Shown: piece after piece, positions 53,017-63,350 of the stretch | Layout of the letters: each line of letters starts with the position of its first letter | How positions within the stretch are numbered: the first letter of the stretch is position 1 | Assembly (NCBI GenBank): GCA_041752315.1 | Contig: JBGSHJ010000049.1 | Location: 124,001-188,000, forward strand | Origin: SYFY01 sp041752315 | GTDB lineage: Bacteria > Pseudomonadota > Gammaproteobacteria > Pseudomonadales > Azotimanducaceae | Direction of reading: 5' to 3' | Length of the DNA: 64,000 nucleotides | Notes under the pieces: generated by a model | The model's input: only the letters and a program-made list of their open reading frames with translations | What the model was told of the DNA's origin: nothing | Databases searched by the model: none | Program-made: the position numbers and the translations under genes

Positions 53017-54224
53017 TGCAGATCAAATTTCACTTTGGCCGCGGCGTCGTTTGCACGCCGACGAGCCTCTTCGACGGAATTCCCCAGTGCCAGGACGACC
53101 CCCATGCGTCGTTCACCTTCGACCGCCGGCTTGCCAAACAGGCGAACCTGGGTGTCGGGTTCTTCCAGCACAGCGGACAGATCATGGAAGACAACATCCT
53201 GGGAGTGCCCTTCAACCAGCAGCACGGAGGAAGCAGCAGGCCCCCGAGTTCTGATGTTGGGAACAGGCAGGCCAAGCACGGCTCTGGCATGCAGCGCAAA
53301 CTCCGAAAGATCCTGACTGATCATGGTCACCATGCCGGTGTCATGCGGGCGCGGACTGACTTCGCTGAAGTACACTGTTTCACCCTTGACAAAAAATTCG
53401 ACGCCAAAGAGGCCCCTGCCACCGAGTTCATCGGTCACGAGACGGGCGATCCGCTCGGCTTCCGCCAGCGCCACCCTACTCATGGCCTGTGGTTGCCAGG
53501 ATTCCCGATAGTCACCACGCTCCTGCCTGTGACCAATGGGTGCGCAGAAACTCGTACCGCCCACATGGCGAACAGTGAGCAGCGTGATTTCGTAGTCAAA
53601 ATCCACAAATCCCTCGACGATCACCTTGCGCGTGCCAACACCGCCTCTTGCCCCGGCTTGAGCAAATGTCCAGGCGGCGCCAGCAGATGCCGGTGTCTTC
53701 ACGGTCGATTGGCCTTTGCCGGAACTGGACATCACCGGCTTGACTACACAGGGCGTTCCTATGCGCGACACAGCCTGATGGAACGCAATCTCGCTATCGG
53801 CAAACTCGTATCGCGAGGTCCTCACTCCCAACTGCTCCGCGGCCAGCCGGCGAATGCCTTCCCGGTCCATTGTCAGCCGGGCAGCACGCGCCGTCGGAAT
53901 GACGTGAAAACCTTCATCTTCCAGTTCGACCAGTGTGCCCGTTGCAATGGCTTCGATTTCAGGAATGATGAGATCGGGTTGCTCGGCTTCGATGACACGG
54001 CGCAGCGCCTCGCCATCCTGCATGCTGATGACATGAGATCGGTGCGCCACCTGCATCGCAGGCGCGCCCGGGTATCGATCCACGGCGATTGTCTCCACTC
54101 CAAGACGCTGCAGCTCGATCACGACTTCCTTGCCGAGCTCACCAGAGCCCAGCATCAGCACTCGGGTGTTTCGTCTTGCACCCGGTGTCCCGATGGCAGG
54201 CAGAGACTCAGCCTTGCCACGCAT
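53013..54224 (-). CDS. purT: PurT, formate-dependent GAR transformylase 2
   Basis: PurT makes formyl-GAR from GAR, formate and ATP, a folate-independent step of purine synthesis. ATP-grasp family: MLGSGELGKEVVIELQRLGV at the N-terminus, EIEAIATGTLVELEDEG, KPVMSSSGKGQS, VIVEGFVDFDYEITLLTVR and SEVSPRPHDTGMVT. It is very close to E. coli PurT across its length of about 403 residues. ATG 54224 is chosen; the longer open frame overlaps the gamma-CA gene without conservation. It overlaps the gamma-CA stop by 17 bases. Confidence 0.96.
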   Translation of the reverse strand: MRGKAESLPAIGTPGARRNTRVLMLGSGELGKEVVIELQRLGVETIAVDRYPGAPAMQVAHRSHVISMQDGEALRRVIEAEQPDLIIPEIEAIATGTLVELEDEGFHVIPTARAARLTMDREGIRRLAAEQLGVRTSRYEFADSEIAFHQAVSRIGTPCVVKPVMSSSGKGQSTVKTPASAGAAWTFAQAGARGGVGTRKVIVEGFVDFDYEITLLTVRHVGGTSFCAPIGHRQERGDYRESWQPQAMSRVALAEAERIARLVTDELGGRGLFGVEFFVKGETVYFSEVSPRPHDTGMVTMISQDLSEFALHARAVLGLPVPNIRTRGPAASSVLLVEGHSQDVVFHDLSAVLEEPDTQVRLFGKPAVEGERRMGVVLALGNSVEEARRRANDAAAKVKFDLQ

Positions 54225-54750
54225 CAGCCTGCTCCTGTATCTCGAGTTCCGTACTGAAACGTTGACCATTGCGCACATAGTGACGGGCGTTGCGCAGGAG
54301 CGCTGCTGCCTGTTCATCGGTAAAGGTGCGAACGATCCTGGCCGGTGCACCCACCACCATGGAATTGTCAGGAATTTCCTTGCCTTCGGTGACCAGTGCC
54401 TTGGCCCCGATCAGACAGTTGCGTCCGATTTTTGCCCCATTCAGCACCACTGCGCCTATGCCGATCAGGGAGCCTTCGCCCACCTGACACCCATGCAGCA
54501 TCGCCATATGCCCGATGGTCACGTTGCTGCCCAACGTCAACGGAAAACCAGGATCGGTGTGCAGCACGGCACCATCCTGCACATTGGTGTTTTCACCAAT
54601 GGTGATCAGTTCGTTGTCACCACGAATGACGGCACCAAACCAGACACTCGCGTTTTCCTCAAGCAGTACATTGCCAATCACCCTGGCGCTGTCGGCAACA
54701 TAAAACGCACCCCTGGCACGGACCCGTTGACTCCCCAGACTCATCAACAT
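54208..54750 (-). CDS. Gamma-carbonic-anhydrase family protein (YrdA/PaaY type)
   Basis: Left-handed beta-helix protein of hexapeptide repeats. Metal-binding histidines appear in LHTDPG and IGHMAMLHGC. The repeats SVWFGAVIRGDNE, IGENTNVQDGAV and VVGAPARIVR match YrdA/CaiE-like proteins, which may hydrate CO2 or act on CoA thioesters. ATG 54750 is preferred because GGGGAGG stands five bases before it. A frame start at 54831 adds a non-conserved N-terminus. Co-oriented and overlapping with purT. Confidence 0.88.
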   Translation of the reverse strand: MLMSLGSQRVRARGAFYVADSARVIGNVLLEENASVWFGAVIRGDNELITIGENTNVQDGAVLHTDPGFPLTLGSNVTIGHMAMLHGCQVGEGSLIGIGAVVLNGAKIGRNCLIGAKALVTEGKEIPDNSMVVGAPARIVRTFTDEQAAALLRNARHYVRNGQRFSTELEIQEQADAWQG

Positions 54751-54936
54751 CCAGACCTCCCCTTCCATCCATCCCATCAACCCCGCCAACCCATTGTCCA
54801 ATGGTGCAGCCGGACCAAAAAGCCGCTGCACACATCCGCGCGGAACTCACAAAAGCTTTACAGATCACTCGTATCATTCACCTGATCCGCATCCGCATAG
54901 TACCTGATCACGGAAGTACAACGAGTTCGAAAGACC

Positions 54937-55281
54937 ATGAGAGAACTGCCAGAGTTTGATGTCCTGGTGGATTTGGCACGTCACGATCCGAAGGCTCTGG
55001 AAAGCCTGCGCAAGCGGCTGACCGAAGCTGTGATCGACGGACAGATCGATCCGCTGAAGCGCCAGCGGCTCAAGGGTCTCGCGTTCCAGATCGACATGGA
55101 GCGTCAGCGTGCACGTTCGCCAATGGCAGCCACCATCCGGCTGTCGGAAATGATGTGCTGGAAACTCGCCGAACTGAACCGCTGCTTCCTGAAGCCTGAA
55201 GATGCGATCGGGGACGGTGCAATACCCGAGGCCAAACCGCGCAAGGCGGATGTCATTCCCATGAAGCGACCACCGCATTGA
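54937..55281 (+). CDS. DUF3135 domain protein
   Basis: Small cytosolic protein of 114 residues with the DUF3135 pattern. FDVLVDLARHDPKALESLRKR is followed by RLKGLAFQIDMERQRARSPMAATIRLSEMMCW over two helices. Function unknown in the family; no catalytic motif is visible. It is divergent from the gamma-CA gene and lies 106 bases before the Nudix gene in the same direction. Confidence 0.78.
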   Translation: MRELPEFDVLVDLARHDPKALESLRKRLTEAVIDGQIDPLKRQRLKGLAFQIDMERQRARSPMAATIRLSEMMCWKLAELNRCFLKPEDAIGDGAIPEAKPRKADVIPMKRPPH

Positions 55282-55387
55282 TCTGACGGTCCGCCGGCGG
55301 GCGCCGTTGTCCAGCTCATCCATTCCGCTCGAGTTCGGGCGAAAAACGTCCGCGCCGCCCGTGGACCGATGGCATTAGAATGAGGAC

Positions 55388-55939
55388 ATGAACTTCTGCA
55401 GCCAGTGTGGCAACCCCGTGGCATCGCGAATCCCGGCGGGTGACAGCCGACCGCGTTATGTCTGCGATCGTTGCGGCACGATCCATTATCAGAACCCCCG
55501 TGTGGTGACAGGCTGTCTCGTCACCTTTGAAGACAAGGTACTGCTTGCCCAGCGGGCCATCGCGCCTCGACATGGCTTCTGGACCCTGCCTGCAGGCTTT
55601 CTCGAGAATGGAGAAACAGCCGCTGCCGGTGCTGTGCGGGAAACCTTCGAAGAAGCTTGTGCGGCCGTCGACATCATCGAGCTGTACACGATGTTCAGCC
55701 TGCCGCATATCAACCAGATCTACTGCTTCTTCAGGGCTGAGATGATCAACCCCGGTTTTTCGGCGGGTAGCGAGTCGCTGGACGTCAAACTGCTTGGAGA
55801 GGATGAGATCCCCTGGGACCAGCTGGCTTTTCCCGTAGTCACCGATACGCTGAAGTTCTACTTCGCCGATCGACAAAAGGGGGTGTTCAAGCCACGCGCA
55901 CTGGACATTGTTCGCCCGCTGGCCAAGCCTCCGCGGTAG
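55388..55939 (+). CDS. Nudix hydrolase with N-terminal zinc ribbon
   Basis: Hydrolase for a nucleoside-diphosphate-linked substrate, similar to NADH pyrophosphatase-like proteins. A four-Cys zinc ribbon opens the protein (CSQC and CDRC, residues 4-29). The Nudix box runs GFLENGETAAAGAVRETFEE, with all catalytic Glu present. The Gly usually near its end is replaced by Cys (EEAC). The C-terminus ends LKFYFADRQKGVF. Length is 183 residues, shorter than NudC. ATG 55388 follows GAGGAC. Convergent with purL. Confidence 0.9.
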   Translation: MNFCSQCGNPVASRIPAGDSRPRYVCDRCGTIHYQNPRVVTGCLVTFEDKVLLAQRAIAPRHGFWTLPAGFLENGETAAAGAVRETFEEACAAVDIIELYTMFSLPHINQIYCFFRAEMINPGFSAGSESLDVKLLGEDEIPWDQLAFPVVTDTLKFYFADRQKGVFKPRALDIVRPLAKPPR

Positions 55940-55975
55940 TTCCTTCGACGCTGCGTCAGCGCTGCTGGTCGGGCG

Positions 55976-58900
55976 CTACCTGTCCAGAGCCACTCTGGCA
56001 TTGCGAAAAAGTCTCAGCCATGGCCCTTCTTCACCCCAGCTCGGATCACGCCACGAGTTCTGTACGGATCTGAATACACGCTCGGGATGTGGCATGAGAA
56101 TCAGCACACGGCCGTCAGCGGCAGTCAGGCCGGCGAGCCCCTCGATGGCACCGTTAGGATTGAAGGGGTACTGCATCGTCACTTCAAGATCCGTATCCAC
56201 GTACTGCATGGCCAGTTGCCCGTCCTGTTTCAGGGCTTCGACGTCGGCTGGGGAAAAAAACTCAGCCCTGCCCTCTCCGTGTGCCACGGCAACCGGCAGC
56301 ACGCTGCCCTGCATGCCATCGAGCCATGGCGAGCGCACATCGTTGATGCGCAGCTGCACCGTCCGTGCCTCGAAGCGTTCGGATCGATTGGTAACAAAAC
56401 GTGGCCAGTGTTCCGCACCAGGGATCAGCGATTTGAGCTGCGCCATCATCTGGCAACCATTGCAGACACCCAGCACCAGTCGGTCACGACGAACGAATTC
56501 GGCAAATTGATCACCGAGCGTTGCATGAAAGAGCAGTGACTTTGCCCAGCCACCACCGCCACCCAGCACGTCACCGTAAGAAAATCCGCCACAGGCCGCC
56601 AATGCCGGGAAGGTGTCGAGACTGACCCTTCCCGTGAGCAGATCCGACATGTGGACGTCCACCGGTGCAAAACCGGCACGATCGAACGCTGCAGCCATCT
56701 CCATATGCCCGTTCACACCCTGCTCACGGAGAATCGCGATCGCAGGTCTCCCGCTCAGCACCACCGGTGCTTTAGCCGGATCAAACGTCGGCTTTGCCGA
56801 GAGACCAATGGAAGGACGGACAATCGAAGCAAATTCTTCGTCGGCGCAATCTTCATCATCACGCTGGCGCTGGATGCGATAGCTGGTTTCGGCCCAGATC
56901 TGTTCAAGAGCACCCCGCGTGCTCCGATGGACTGCCGTTCCCTCATGATGAACGATCACCAACTCATCATCCCGAACCGTGCCGACAAGGCTCGCGTGCA
57001 GACCTGCCGCCCGCGCTGCTGCCATGAGTGGTCCGGACCGTTCGTCAGAAACCTGGATGACGATGCCGATTTCTTCGTTGAACAGTCCCGGCAGCAGGTC
57101 GCCGGAAACATGCAGGTCCACGCCAACCCGACCGGCAAACGACATTTCCAGCAAGGTAGCCAGCAGTCCGCCATCACTGCGATCGTGATACGCAAGCAAG
57201 TCACGCTGGTGTCTGGCGGCATCGATGAACGACAGCAGTGACACAAGATCGGCCGCCTCGACATCGGGGGATTCACTGCCCACCTGGGACACCACCTGGG
57301 CCAGTACACTGCCCCCCAGTCGCTGTTCTGCCGAGCACGCGATGAGGAGGAGACAACTTCCCGGCAGGCGCTGCAACTGCGGCGTCAACGTGACGGACGC
57401 ATCATCGACGGGGGCAAAGGCCGAGACAATCAGCGTCATGGGTGCAATGACTTCCTTGTCGGCCCAGCGGGTTCGCATCGACAGACTGTCCTTGCCAACC
57501 GGAATGGCGATGCCCAGCGCGGGGCAGAACTCCTGACCAATCGTGTGCACCGCTTCATGCAGGGCCTGGTCTTCCTGCCCGCTGCCGGCGGCGGCCATCC
57601 AGTTGGCCGACAGAACAACACGTTCGTGCGCGATGACATCGGCACTCCACAGATTGGTCAGCGCTTCCGCAACGGCCATTCGTGCAGAAGCCGCTGCATT
57701 GATCAGTGCCAGGGGTGAGCGTTCGCCCATGGCAAACGCCTCTCCATGCAAGGTGTGGTAGCCGGCCAGGGTGACCGCTGCATCAGCAACCGGAACCTGC
57801 CATGGACCCACCATCTGCTCGCGTGCCACGAGACCCGTGATACTGCGATCGCCAATGGTGATCAGGAACTTCTTGCTGGCCACCGCCGGGAAACGCAGAA
57901 CCCTGCCGATCAGCTCGGCGAGGGGAAGTTCAGGCAACACCAGTGGCTTGACCGGTGTTGCAGCAGTCACATAACGGCGGGTCATTTTGGGTGCATTGCC
58001 AAACAGCACATTCATCGGCAGGTCTACCGGTGTGTCGCCCAGTTCCGGATCCGTAACGTGCAGGTGCCTGTCACGGGTAGCTTCTCCGACTACGGCATGC
58101 GGGCAGCGCTCGCGCTCGCAGATCGCCTGGAACAACGCGAGTGCATCGCGGCGTACACCCAGGACATACCGCTCCTGTGCTTCATTGCACCAGATTTCGA
58201 GGGGTGCCATGCCACGATCCGCATTGGGTATTGCCCGCAGGTCAAATCGACCGCCTGCTGCGGCATCCTTGACCAGTTCCGGCAACGCGTTGGATAACCC
58301 GCCAGCACCTACGTCGTGAATGAGCAGTACCGGATTGTCGGGGCCCAGCGCGATACAGGCATCGATGACTTCCTGACAGCGACGCTCCATCTCGGCGTTG
58401 TCACGCTGAACAGAGGCAAAATCCAGCGCGCTGTGACTGCTGCCGGCATCAACACTGGACGCGGCTCCCCCACCCAGGCCGATGAGCATTGCCGGGCCGC
58501 CTAGTACGACCAGCGCAGTCCCTGATGGAAATGGAAGAGATTCCACATGTTCGGCTCGCACCATGCCAACACCACCGGCGATCATCACCGGCTTGTGATA
58601 ACCGCGCAGGGACTGATTTGCATCGAGGATTTCCAGGGTCCGAAAGTAACCCGTCAGCGCGGGACGGCCATATTCGTTGTTGAACGCCGCTGCACCCAGT
58701 GGGCCATCGGTCATGATATCAAGCGCTGAAACCATGTGGTCGGGTTTGCCGGTATTCATTTCCCACGGCTGACCAAAACCGGGAATGTTCAGATGCGAAG
58801 TGGTAAAGCCGGTCAGACCAGCCTTGGGTTTGGAGCCACGACCGACGGCACCTTCGTCGCGAATTTCACCACCAGAGCCGGTGGCCGCACCGGGATAAGG

Positions 58901-59794
58901 TGATATCGCGGTGGGGTGGTTGTGTGTCTCGACCTTCATGAGGACGTGCACAGGTTCTTGATGAAATCGATATCGACCACTGCCCCCTTCAATGAAAAGC
59001 CGGTCCTCCGTGAACCCTTCGATGACCGCCGCGTTGTCGCGGTACGCCGACAGCACGCCCCTGCCGTTGATCGCCTTGTGTGTGTTGCGAATCATGTCAA
59101 AAAGGGAACGATCCTGTGGTTCGCCATCAACGACCCAATCGGCATTGAAGATCTTGTGCCGGCAATGTTCCGAGTTTGCCTGCGCAAACATCATCAGCTC
59201 GACATCCGTCGGATCACGCTGCAGCTGCCGATAGGCCGTATGCAGGTAGTCGATCTCGTCTTCGGACAGCGCCAGACCCAACACCTTGTTTGCCTGGCGC
59301 AATGCTCCCAGGCCATCCTCTCCCAGCGACACGAATGACAATGGTTTTGGTGTTGCTTCCAGCAGCAGATCACCAAATTCCCCATCACCCGCCCAGCGTT
59401 CAGTCATGCGATCATAGAGCGGACTGAAATCGGATATTGCAGCATCGTCCCTGACAAACCAGCGCACACCTCGTTCGACACGGTGCACCATTGCCAGTCC
59501 GGTAATCCTGAAAATGTCGGTCGCCTTGCTCGACCAGGGTGAAATGGTTCCCAGGCGGGGCAGAACCACGCCAACACAGACTCCTTTGCGCTTTGGCATG
59601 TCCACGAGTGGTCCATATTCCAGCAACCGGGCTGCCAGTTGTGCCGACGCAGGCGAAAGATCCTCTTCAACCGCGAGGAGATGGATGTACTCGGCGTACA
59701 ACAGATCAGGCGCAATGCCCAATCGCGCGGCAAACTTGCCCAGCCGAAAGGCAGAAAACGCGGGCCGCCCTTCAAACTGCATCAATACATTCAC
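55976..59794 (-). CDS. purL: FGAM synthase (phosphoribosylformylglycinamidine synthase), single-chain
   Basis: PurL converts FGAR and glutamine to FGAM in purine synthesis. The 1272-residue single-chain form is typical of gammaproteobacteria. An N-terminal domain (MQFEGRPAFSAFR) is followed by a linker with AQANSEHCRHKIFNADW. Two AIRS-like halves contain VETHNHPTAISPYPGAATG and LAYHDRSDGGLLATLLEM. The C-terminal glutaminase domain has the nucleophile in LGVCNGCQMM and the His-Glu pair in PHPERVFR. GTG 59794 overlaps the tadA stop; ATG four codons later is equally possible. Last gene of the guaB–guaA–tadA–purL run. Confidence 0.97.
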   Translation of the reverse strand: MNVLMQFEGRPAFSAFRLGKFAARLGIAPDLLYAEYIHLLAVEEDLSPASAQLAARLLEYGPLVDMPKRKGVCVGVVLPRLGTISPWSSKATDIFRITGLAMVHRVERGVRWFVRDDAAISDFSPLYDRMTERWAGDGEFGDLLLEATPKPLSFVSLGEDGLGALRQANKVLGLALSEDEIDYLHTAYRQLQRDPTDVELMMFAQANSEHCRHKIFNADWVVDGEPQDRSLFDMIRNTHKAINGRGVLSAYRDNAAVIEGFTEDRLFIEGGSGRYRFHQEPVHVLMKVETHNHPTAISPYPGAATGSGGEIRDEGAVGRGSKPKAGLTGFTTSHLNIPGFGQPWEMNTGKPDHMVSALDIMTDGPLGAAAFNNEYGRPALTGYFRTLEILDANQSLRGYHKPVMIAGGVGMVRAEHVESLPFPSGTALVVLGGPAMLIGLGGGAASSVDAGSSHSALDFASVQRDNAEMERRCQEVIDACIALGPDNPVLLIHDVGAGGLSNALPELVKDAAAGGRFDLRAIPNADRGMAPLEIWCNEAQERYVLGVRRDALALFQAICERERCPHAVVGEATRDRHLHVTDPELGDTPVDLPMNVLFGNAPKMTRRYVTAATPVKPLVLPELPLAELIGRVLRFPAVASKKFLITIGDRSITGLVAREQMVGPWQVPVADAAVTLAGYHTLHGEAFAMGERSPLALINAAASARMAVAEALTNLWSADVIAHERVVLSANWMAAAGSGQEDQALHEAVHTIGQEFCPALGIAIPVGKDSLSMRTRWADKEVIAPMTLIVSAFAPVDDASVTLTPQLQRLPGSCLLLIACSAEQRLGGSVLAQVVSQVGSESPDVEAADLVSLLSFIDAARHQRDLLAYHDRSDGGLLATLLEMSFAGRVGVDLHVSGDLLPGLFNEEIGIVIQVSDERSGPLMAAARAAGLHASLVGTVRDDELVIVHHEGTAVHRSTRGALEQIWAETSYRIQRQRDDEDCADEEFASIVRPSIGLSAKPTFDPAKAPVVLSGRPAIAILREQGVNGHMEMAAAFDRAGFAPVDVHMSDLLTGRVSLDTFPALAACGGFSYGDVLGGGGGWAKSLLFHATLGDQFAEFVRRDRLVLGVCNGCQMMAQLKSLIPGAEHWPRFVTNRSERFEARTVQLRINDVRSPWLDGMQGSVLPVAVAHGEGRAEFFSPADVEALKQDGQLAMQYVDTDLEVTMQYPFNPNGAIEGLAGLTAADGRVLILMPHPERVFRSVQNSWRDPSWGEEGPWLRLFRNARVALDR

Positions 59795-60279
59795 TCCGAA
59801 TCGCTCCTCGCCTGTTTGCCACTGCCTGCCTGACGCCTCGCGGCGAAAAAGCGCTGCAGCAGATGAGTCGACTGCTCCGCAAGCACACCGGATTCAACGC
59901 GGACCTGGTGGTTCAATCGCGATGCACCAAGTACCTGGAATGCCGATACCACCGCGCCTGCTTTTGGCTCGGGTGCCGCATAGACAAGCCGCTGGACACG
60001 AGCATGAATCAACGCACCAGCGCACATGAGGCATGGCTCGAGTGTCACGAAAATGGTCGAACCTGGCAGACGATAGTTCGCAGTGCAGACCGCCGCCGCG
60101 CGCAGTGCAACCATTTCAGCATGCGCCGTCGGGTCCGAACTGGTGATCGGCTGGTTGAAACCTTCTCCCAGCAACTCGCCTGCAGCACTGACCACCACCG
60201 CGCCAACCGGCACTTCGTTGCGCTCCGCTGCCTGGCGAGCCAGATCGAGCGCCCGGAGCATCCACTGCTCATCGGTCAT
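59791..60279 (-). CDS. tadA: TadA, tRNA-specific adenosine deaminase
   Basis: TadA deaminates A34 of tRNA-Arg(ACG) to inosine. Zinc-binding deaminase motifs are TAHAEMVALRAA (HAE) and TLEPCLMCAGALIHARV (PCxxC). VPVGAVVVSAAG is the family N-terminal strand. About 162 residues. ATG 60279 overlaps the guaA TGA by 4 bases; a GTG two codons earlier (60285) is the alternative. tadA–purL adjacency occurs in other gammaproteobacteria. Confidence 0.96.
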   Translation of the reverse strand: MTDEQWMLRALDLARQAAERNEVPVGAVVVSAAGELLGEGFNQPITSSDPTAHAEMVALRAAAVCTANYRLPGSTIFVTLEPCLMCAGALIHARVQRLVYAAPEPKAGAVVSAFQVLGASRLNHQVRVESGVLAEQSTHLLQRFFAARRQAGSGKQARSDSE

Positions 60280-61850
60280 TCCCACTCGATGGTAGCTGGC
60301 GGCTTGCTGGACACGTCGTACACCACCCGTGACACACCAGCGATTTCATTGACGATGCGGTTGGCCACTTTTTCGATGAGTTCGAACGGCAGGCGCGCGA
60401 CATGCGCGGTCATGAAGTCCGTGGTCTCCACGGCGCGCAGTGCGATCACCGGTGCATGACGACGCGCATCACCGACCACACCAACCGACTTGACCGGCAG
60501 GAACACTGCAAAGGCCTGGCTCACCTTGTCGTACCAACCCGCTGCACGCAGTTCGGCGATGAAAATCGCATCGGCTTCGCGGAGCACCGCAGCAGCCTCG
60601 CGCGTGACATCACCAAGGATGCGCACACCAAGTCCCGGACCTGGAAAAGGATGCCGATAGACCAGTGCATCCGGCAGGCCGAGATGAACACCGATACGGC
60701 GCACTTCGTCCTTGAACAGTTCCCGTAAAGGCTCGACCAGCTTGAGTTGCATGCGCGCCGGTAGCCCACCAACGTTGTGATGCGACTTGATCACATGCGC
60801 CTTGCCGTACTTGCTGGCGGCACTTTCAATGACATCTGGGTAGATCGTTCCCTGCGCCAGCCACTTCACATCCGCCAGCTTGCCGGCTTCACGTTCAAAG
60901 ACGTCGATGAACGTTCCACCAATGATTTTCCGCTTGGCTTCCGGATCACTCTCACCCGCCAGACCGTCCATGAATTCATCTGCGGCATCCACCACGACCA
61001 GATCGAGCGCCAGGGTATTGGTGGGCGAAAACGCGGCTTCCACTTCCTGCCGCTCGTTTTTGCGCAGCAGCCCGTTATCGACAAACACACACGTCAGCTG
61101 GTTGCCAATCGCGCGTGAAAGCAGCGCCGCCACCACACTCGAGTCCACACCGCCCGAGAGTCCAAGGAGCACCCGGTCCGAGCCCACCTGTCGCTGGATC
61201 TGGGCGATGGCGTCCTCGACGATGTTGCTGGCAGTCCACAGACCGTCACACCCCGCAATGTTCCGGGCGAAATTGGCCAGCAGGCGATGTCCATCCCGTG
61301 TGTGTGTGACTTCCGGGTGAAACTGCACGCCGAACCATTGGCGGACAGGATCAGCCATTGCCGCAATGGGCGCACTGGGTGTGCTGGAAATGCAGGTGAA
61401 ACCCGGAGGCAGACTGACCACCTTGTCACCATGGCTCATCCAGACCGGCAAGGTGTTGGTGGCCGAAAATTCCATGCCGATGAAGAGTGCGCTGTCCGCT
61501 TCCTTGTGAATCTGTGCATGCCCAAATTCCCTGACCGCGCTGCTTTCGACTTTTCCGCCCAGTTGGGCAGCCATCGTCTGCATGCCGTAACAGATGCCAA
61601 GGATGGGCACACCCAGTTCGAAAACCGCCTGCGGCGCGCGTGGCGTGTACTGCTCTGTGACAGACTCCGGACCGCCAGAGAGGATGATGGCCCTGGGCGC
61701 AAAGGCACGAACTGCTTCGTCCGGCATGTCAAACGGGTGGATCTCGCAATACACCCCGGCCTCGCGGATTCTGCGCGCGATCAACTGGGTGTACTGCGCG
61801 CCGAAATCGACGATCAGAAGCCGCTGGGCATGAAGGTCCTGCTTGGTCAC
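60276..61850 (-). CDS. guaA: GMP synthase (glutamine-hydrolysing)
   Basis: GuaA aminates XMP to GMP using glutamine-derived ammonia. The class I glutaminase domain includes LIVDFGAQYTQLIARRIRE, the nucleophile in LGICYGMQ, and the His-Glu pair in GVQFHPEVTHT. The PP-loop ATP pyrophosphatase is GLSGGVDSSVVAALL, and the dimerisation domain ends VVYDVSSKPPATIEWE in parts. Length is 524 residues. The start is GTG at 61850, 7 bases after guaB. Confidence 0.97.
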   Translation of the reverse strand: MTKQDLHAQRLLIVDFGAQYTQLIARRIREAGVYCEIHPFDMPDEAVRAFAPRAIILSGGPESVTEQYTPRAPQAVFELGVPILGICYGMQTMAAQLGGKVESSAVREFGHAQIHKEADSALFIGMEFSATNTLPVWMSHGDKVVSLPPGFTCISSTPSAPIAAMADPVRQWFGVQFHPEVTHTRDGHRLLANFARNIAGCDGLWTASNIVEDAIAQIQRQVGSDRVLLGLSGGVDSSVVAALLSRAIGNQLTCVFVDNGLLRKNERQEVEAAFSPTNTLALDLVVVDAADEFMDGLAGESDPEAKRKIIGGTFIDVFEREAGKLADVKWLAQGTIYPDVIESAASKYGKAHVIKSHHNVGGLPARMQLKLVEPLRELFKDEVRRIGVHLGLPDALVYRHPFPGPGLGVRILGDVTREAAAVLREADAIFIAELRAAGWYDKVSQAFAVFLPVKSVGVVGDARRHAPVIALRAVETTDFMTAHVARLPFELIEKVANRIVNEIAGVSRVVYDVSSKPPATIEWE

Positions 61851-61857
61851 GTGCCGT

Positions 61858-63327
61858 TCAACTCAAGGGATAATTGGGAGCTTCTTTGGTAATCGAAACG
61901 TCATGCACATGACTTTCGGCAATACCTGCACCACTGATCCGAACAAACTGCGGACGCGTCCGCATTTCATCGAGGTTGGCACACCCGGTATAACCCATCG
62001 CTGCGCGAAGCCCACCCATCAGCTGGTGAACGATCGGACCAATCGGTCCCCGATACGGAACACGACCTTCGATCCCTTCAGGAACGAACTTTCGTGCATC
62101 TCCTTCAGGCTCCTGAAAGTAACGGTCGCTCGAACCGTTCACACCGGACATGGCTCCCAGCGAGCCCATGCCACGATAGGCTTTGTAAGTGCGGCCCTGG
62201 AACAGTTCAACTTCTCCAGGTGCTTCGTCCGTACCCGCCAGCAGTCCACCGATCATCACCGCGCTGGCACCGGCTGCGATGACCTTGGCGATATCACCGG
62301 AATACCGGATGCCACCGTCGGCGATCACCGGTATGTCTTCTTCAAGGGCAACCGCAACAGCTTCCGCCACTGCAGTGATCTGCGGTACGCCGATGCCTGT
62401 CACAATGCGCGTCGTGCAGATTGATCCCGGACCGATACCCACCTTGACCGCATCCACCCCGGCGTCGATCAGTGCCTTCGCACCGTCTGCCGTGGCGACG
62501 TTGCCACCGATGACACTCATGTTCGGATAACACTGCTTGATCCACCGCACACGGTCCAGCACCTTGCGGGAGTGGCCATGCGCCGTGTCAACCACCAGCA
62601 CGTCGACCCCGGCTTCGACAAGCGCGTGCACACGCGCTTCGGTATCCTGACTTGTGCCCACACTGGCGCCCACCCGCAGTCTTCCCTCGTCATCCTTGCA
62701 GGCGTTCGGGAAGCGGCGGGCCTTGTTGATGTCCTTGACTGTCACCATCCCGGTGAGCTCGAAATCATCGTTCACCAACAACACTTTTTCGATCCGGTGC
62801 TTGTGCAGCAGCGCGGTGATTTCATCGAAGCTGGTGCCTTCTTTTGCTGTCACCAGTCGATCCCGTGGGGTCATGACATCACGAACCCTTGCTTCAAAGT
62901 TCTTTTCGAAGCGGACATCGCGGCTGGTGATGATGCCAACCAGTTGTGACCCTTCAACAACGGGCACACCGGAGATGGAGCGCTCCATCGTCAACTCGAG
63001 CAACTGGCGTACGGATTGATCCGGGTGAATCGTGACCGGATCCCGGATGATGCCCGATTCGAACTTCTTGACCGCCTGCACCTCACGGGCCTGCTGTTCG
63101 ATCGGCATGTTCTTGTGGACGATGCCGATTCCACCTTCCTGGGCGATGGCAATCGCGAGTCTGGACTCGGTGACGGTATCCATTGCCGAAGAGACAAGAG
63201 GAATGTTCAGACTGATCTGTCGCGTCAGGCGGGTTTCTAGCAGGGTTTCGGACGGGAGCGTGTCTGAGTAGGCTGGAAGGAGAAGAACATCATCGAATGT
63301 GAGCGCTTCGCTCGCGATTCTCAACAT
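61858..63327 (-). CDS. guaB: IMP dehydrogenase
   Basis: GuaB oxidises IMP to XMP, the entry to guanine nucleotides. N-terminal signature LTFDDVLLLPAYSD. A CBS pair (about 95-205) is followed by the catalytic loop KVGIGPGSICTTRIVTG carrying the nucleophilic Cys. The flap region is FQEPEGDARKFVPEGIEG. Length 489. A good promoter lies immediately upstream (63351-63379), and guaA follows in the classical guaBA operon. Confidence 0.97.
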   Translation of the reverse strand: MLRIASEALTFDDVLLLPAYSDTLPSETLLETRLTRQISLNIPLVSSAMDTVTESRLAIAIAQEGGIGIVHKNMPIEQQAREVQAVKKFESGIIRDPVTIHPDQSVRQLLELTMERSISGVPVVEGSQLVGIITSRDVRFEKNFEARVRDVMTPRDRLVTAKEGTSFDEITALLHKHRIEKVLLVNDDFELTGMVTVKDINKARRFPNACKDDEGRLRVGASVGTSQDTEARVHALVEAGVDVLVVDTAHGHSRKVLDRVRWIKQCYPNMSVIGGNVATADGAKALIDAGVDAVKVGIGPGSICTTRIVTGIGVPQITAVAEAVAVALEEDIPVIADGGIRYSGDIAKVIAAGASAVMIGGLLAGTDEAPGEVELFQGRTYKAYRGMGSLGAMSGVNGSSDRYFQEPEGDARKFVPEGIEGRVPYRGPIGPIVHQLMGGLRAAMGYTGCANLDEMRTRPQFVRISGAGIAESHVHDVSITKEAPNYPLS

Positions 63328-63350
63328 TTTTTGGACCCCACAAAAATGGC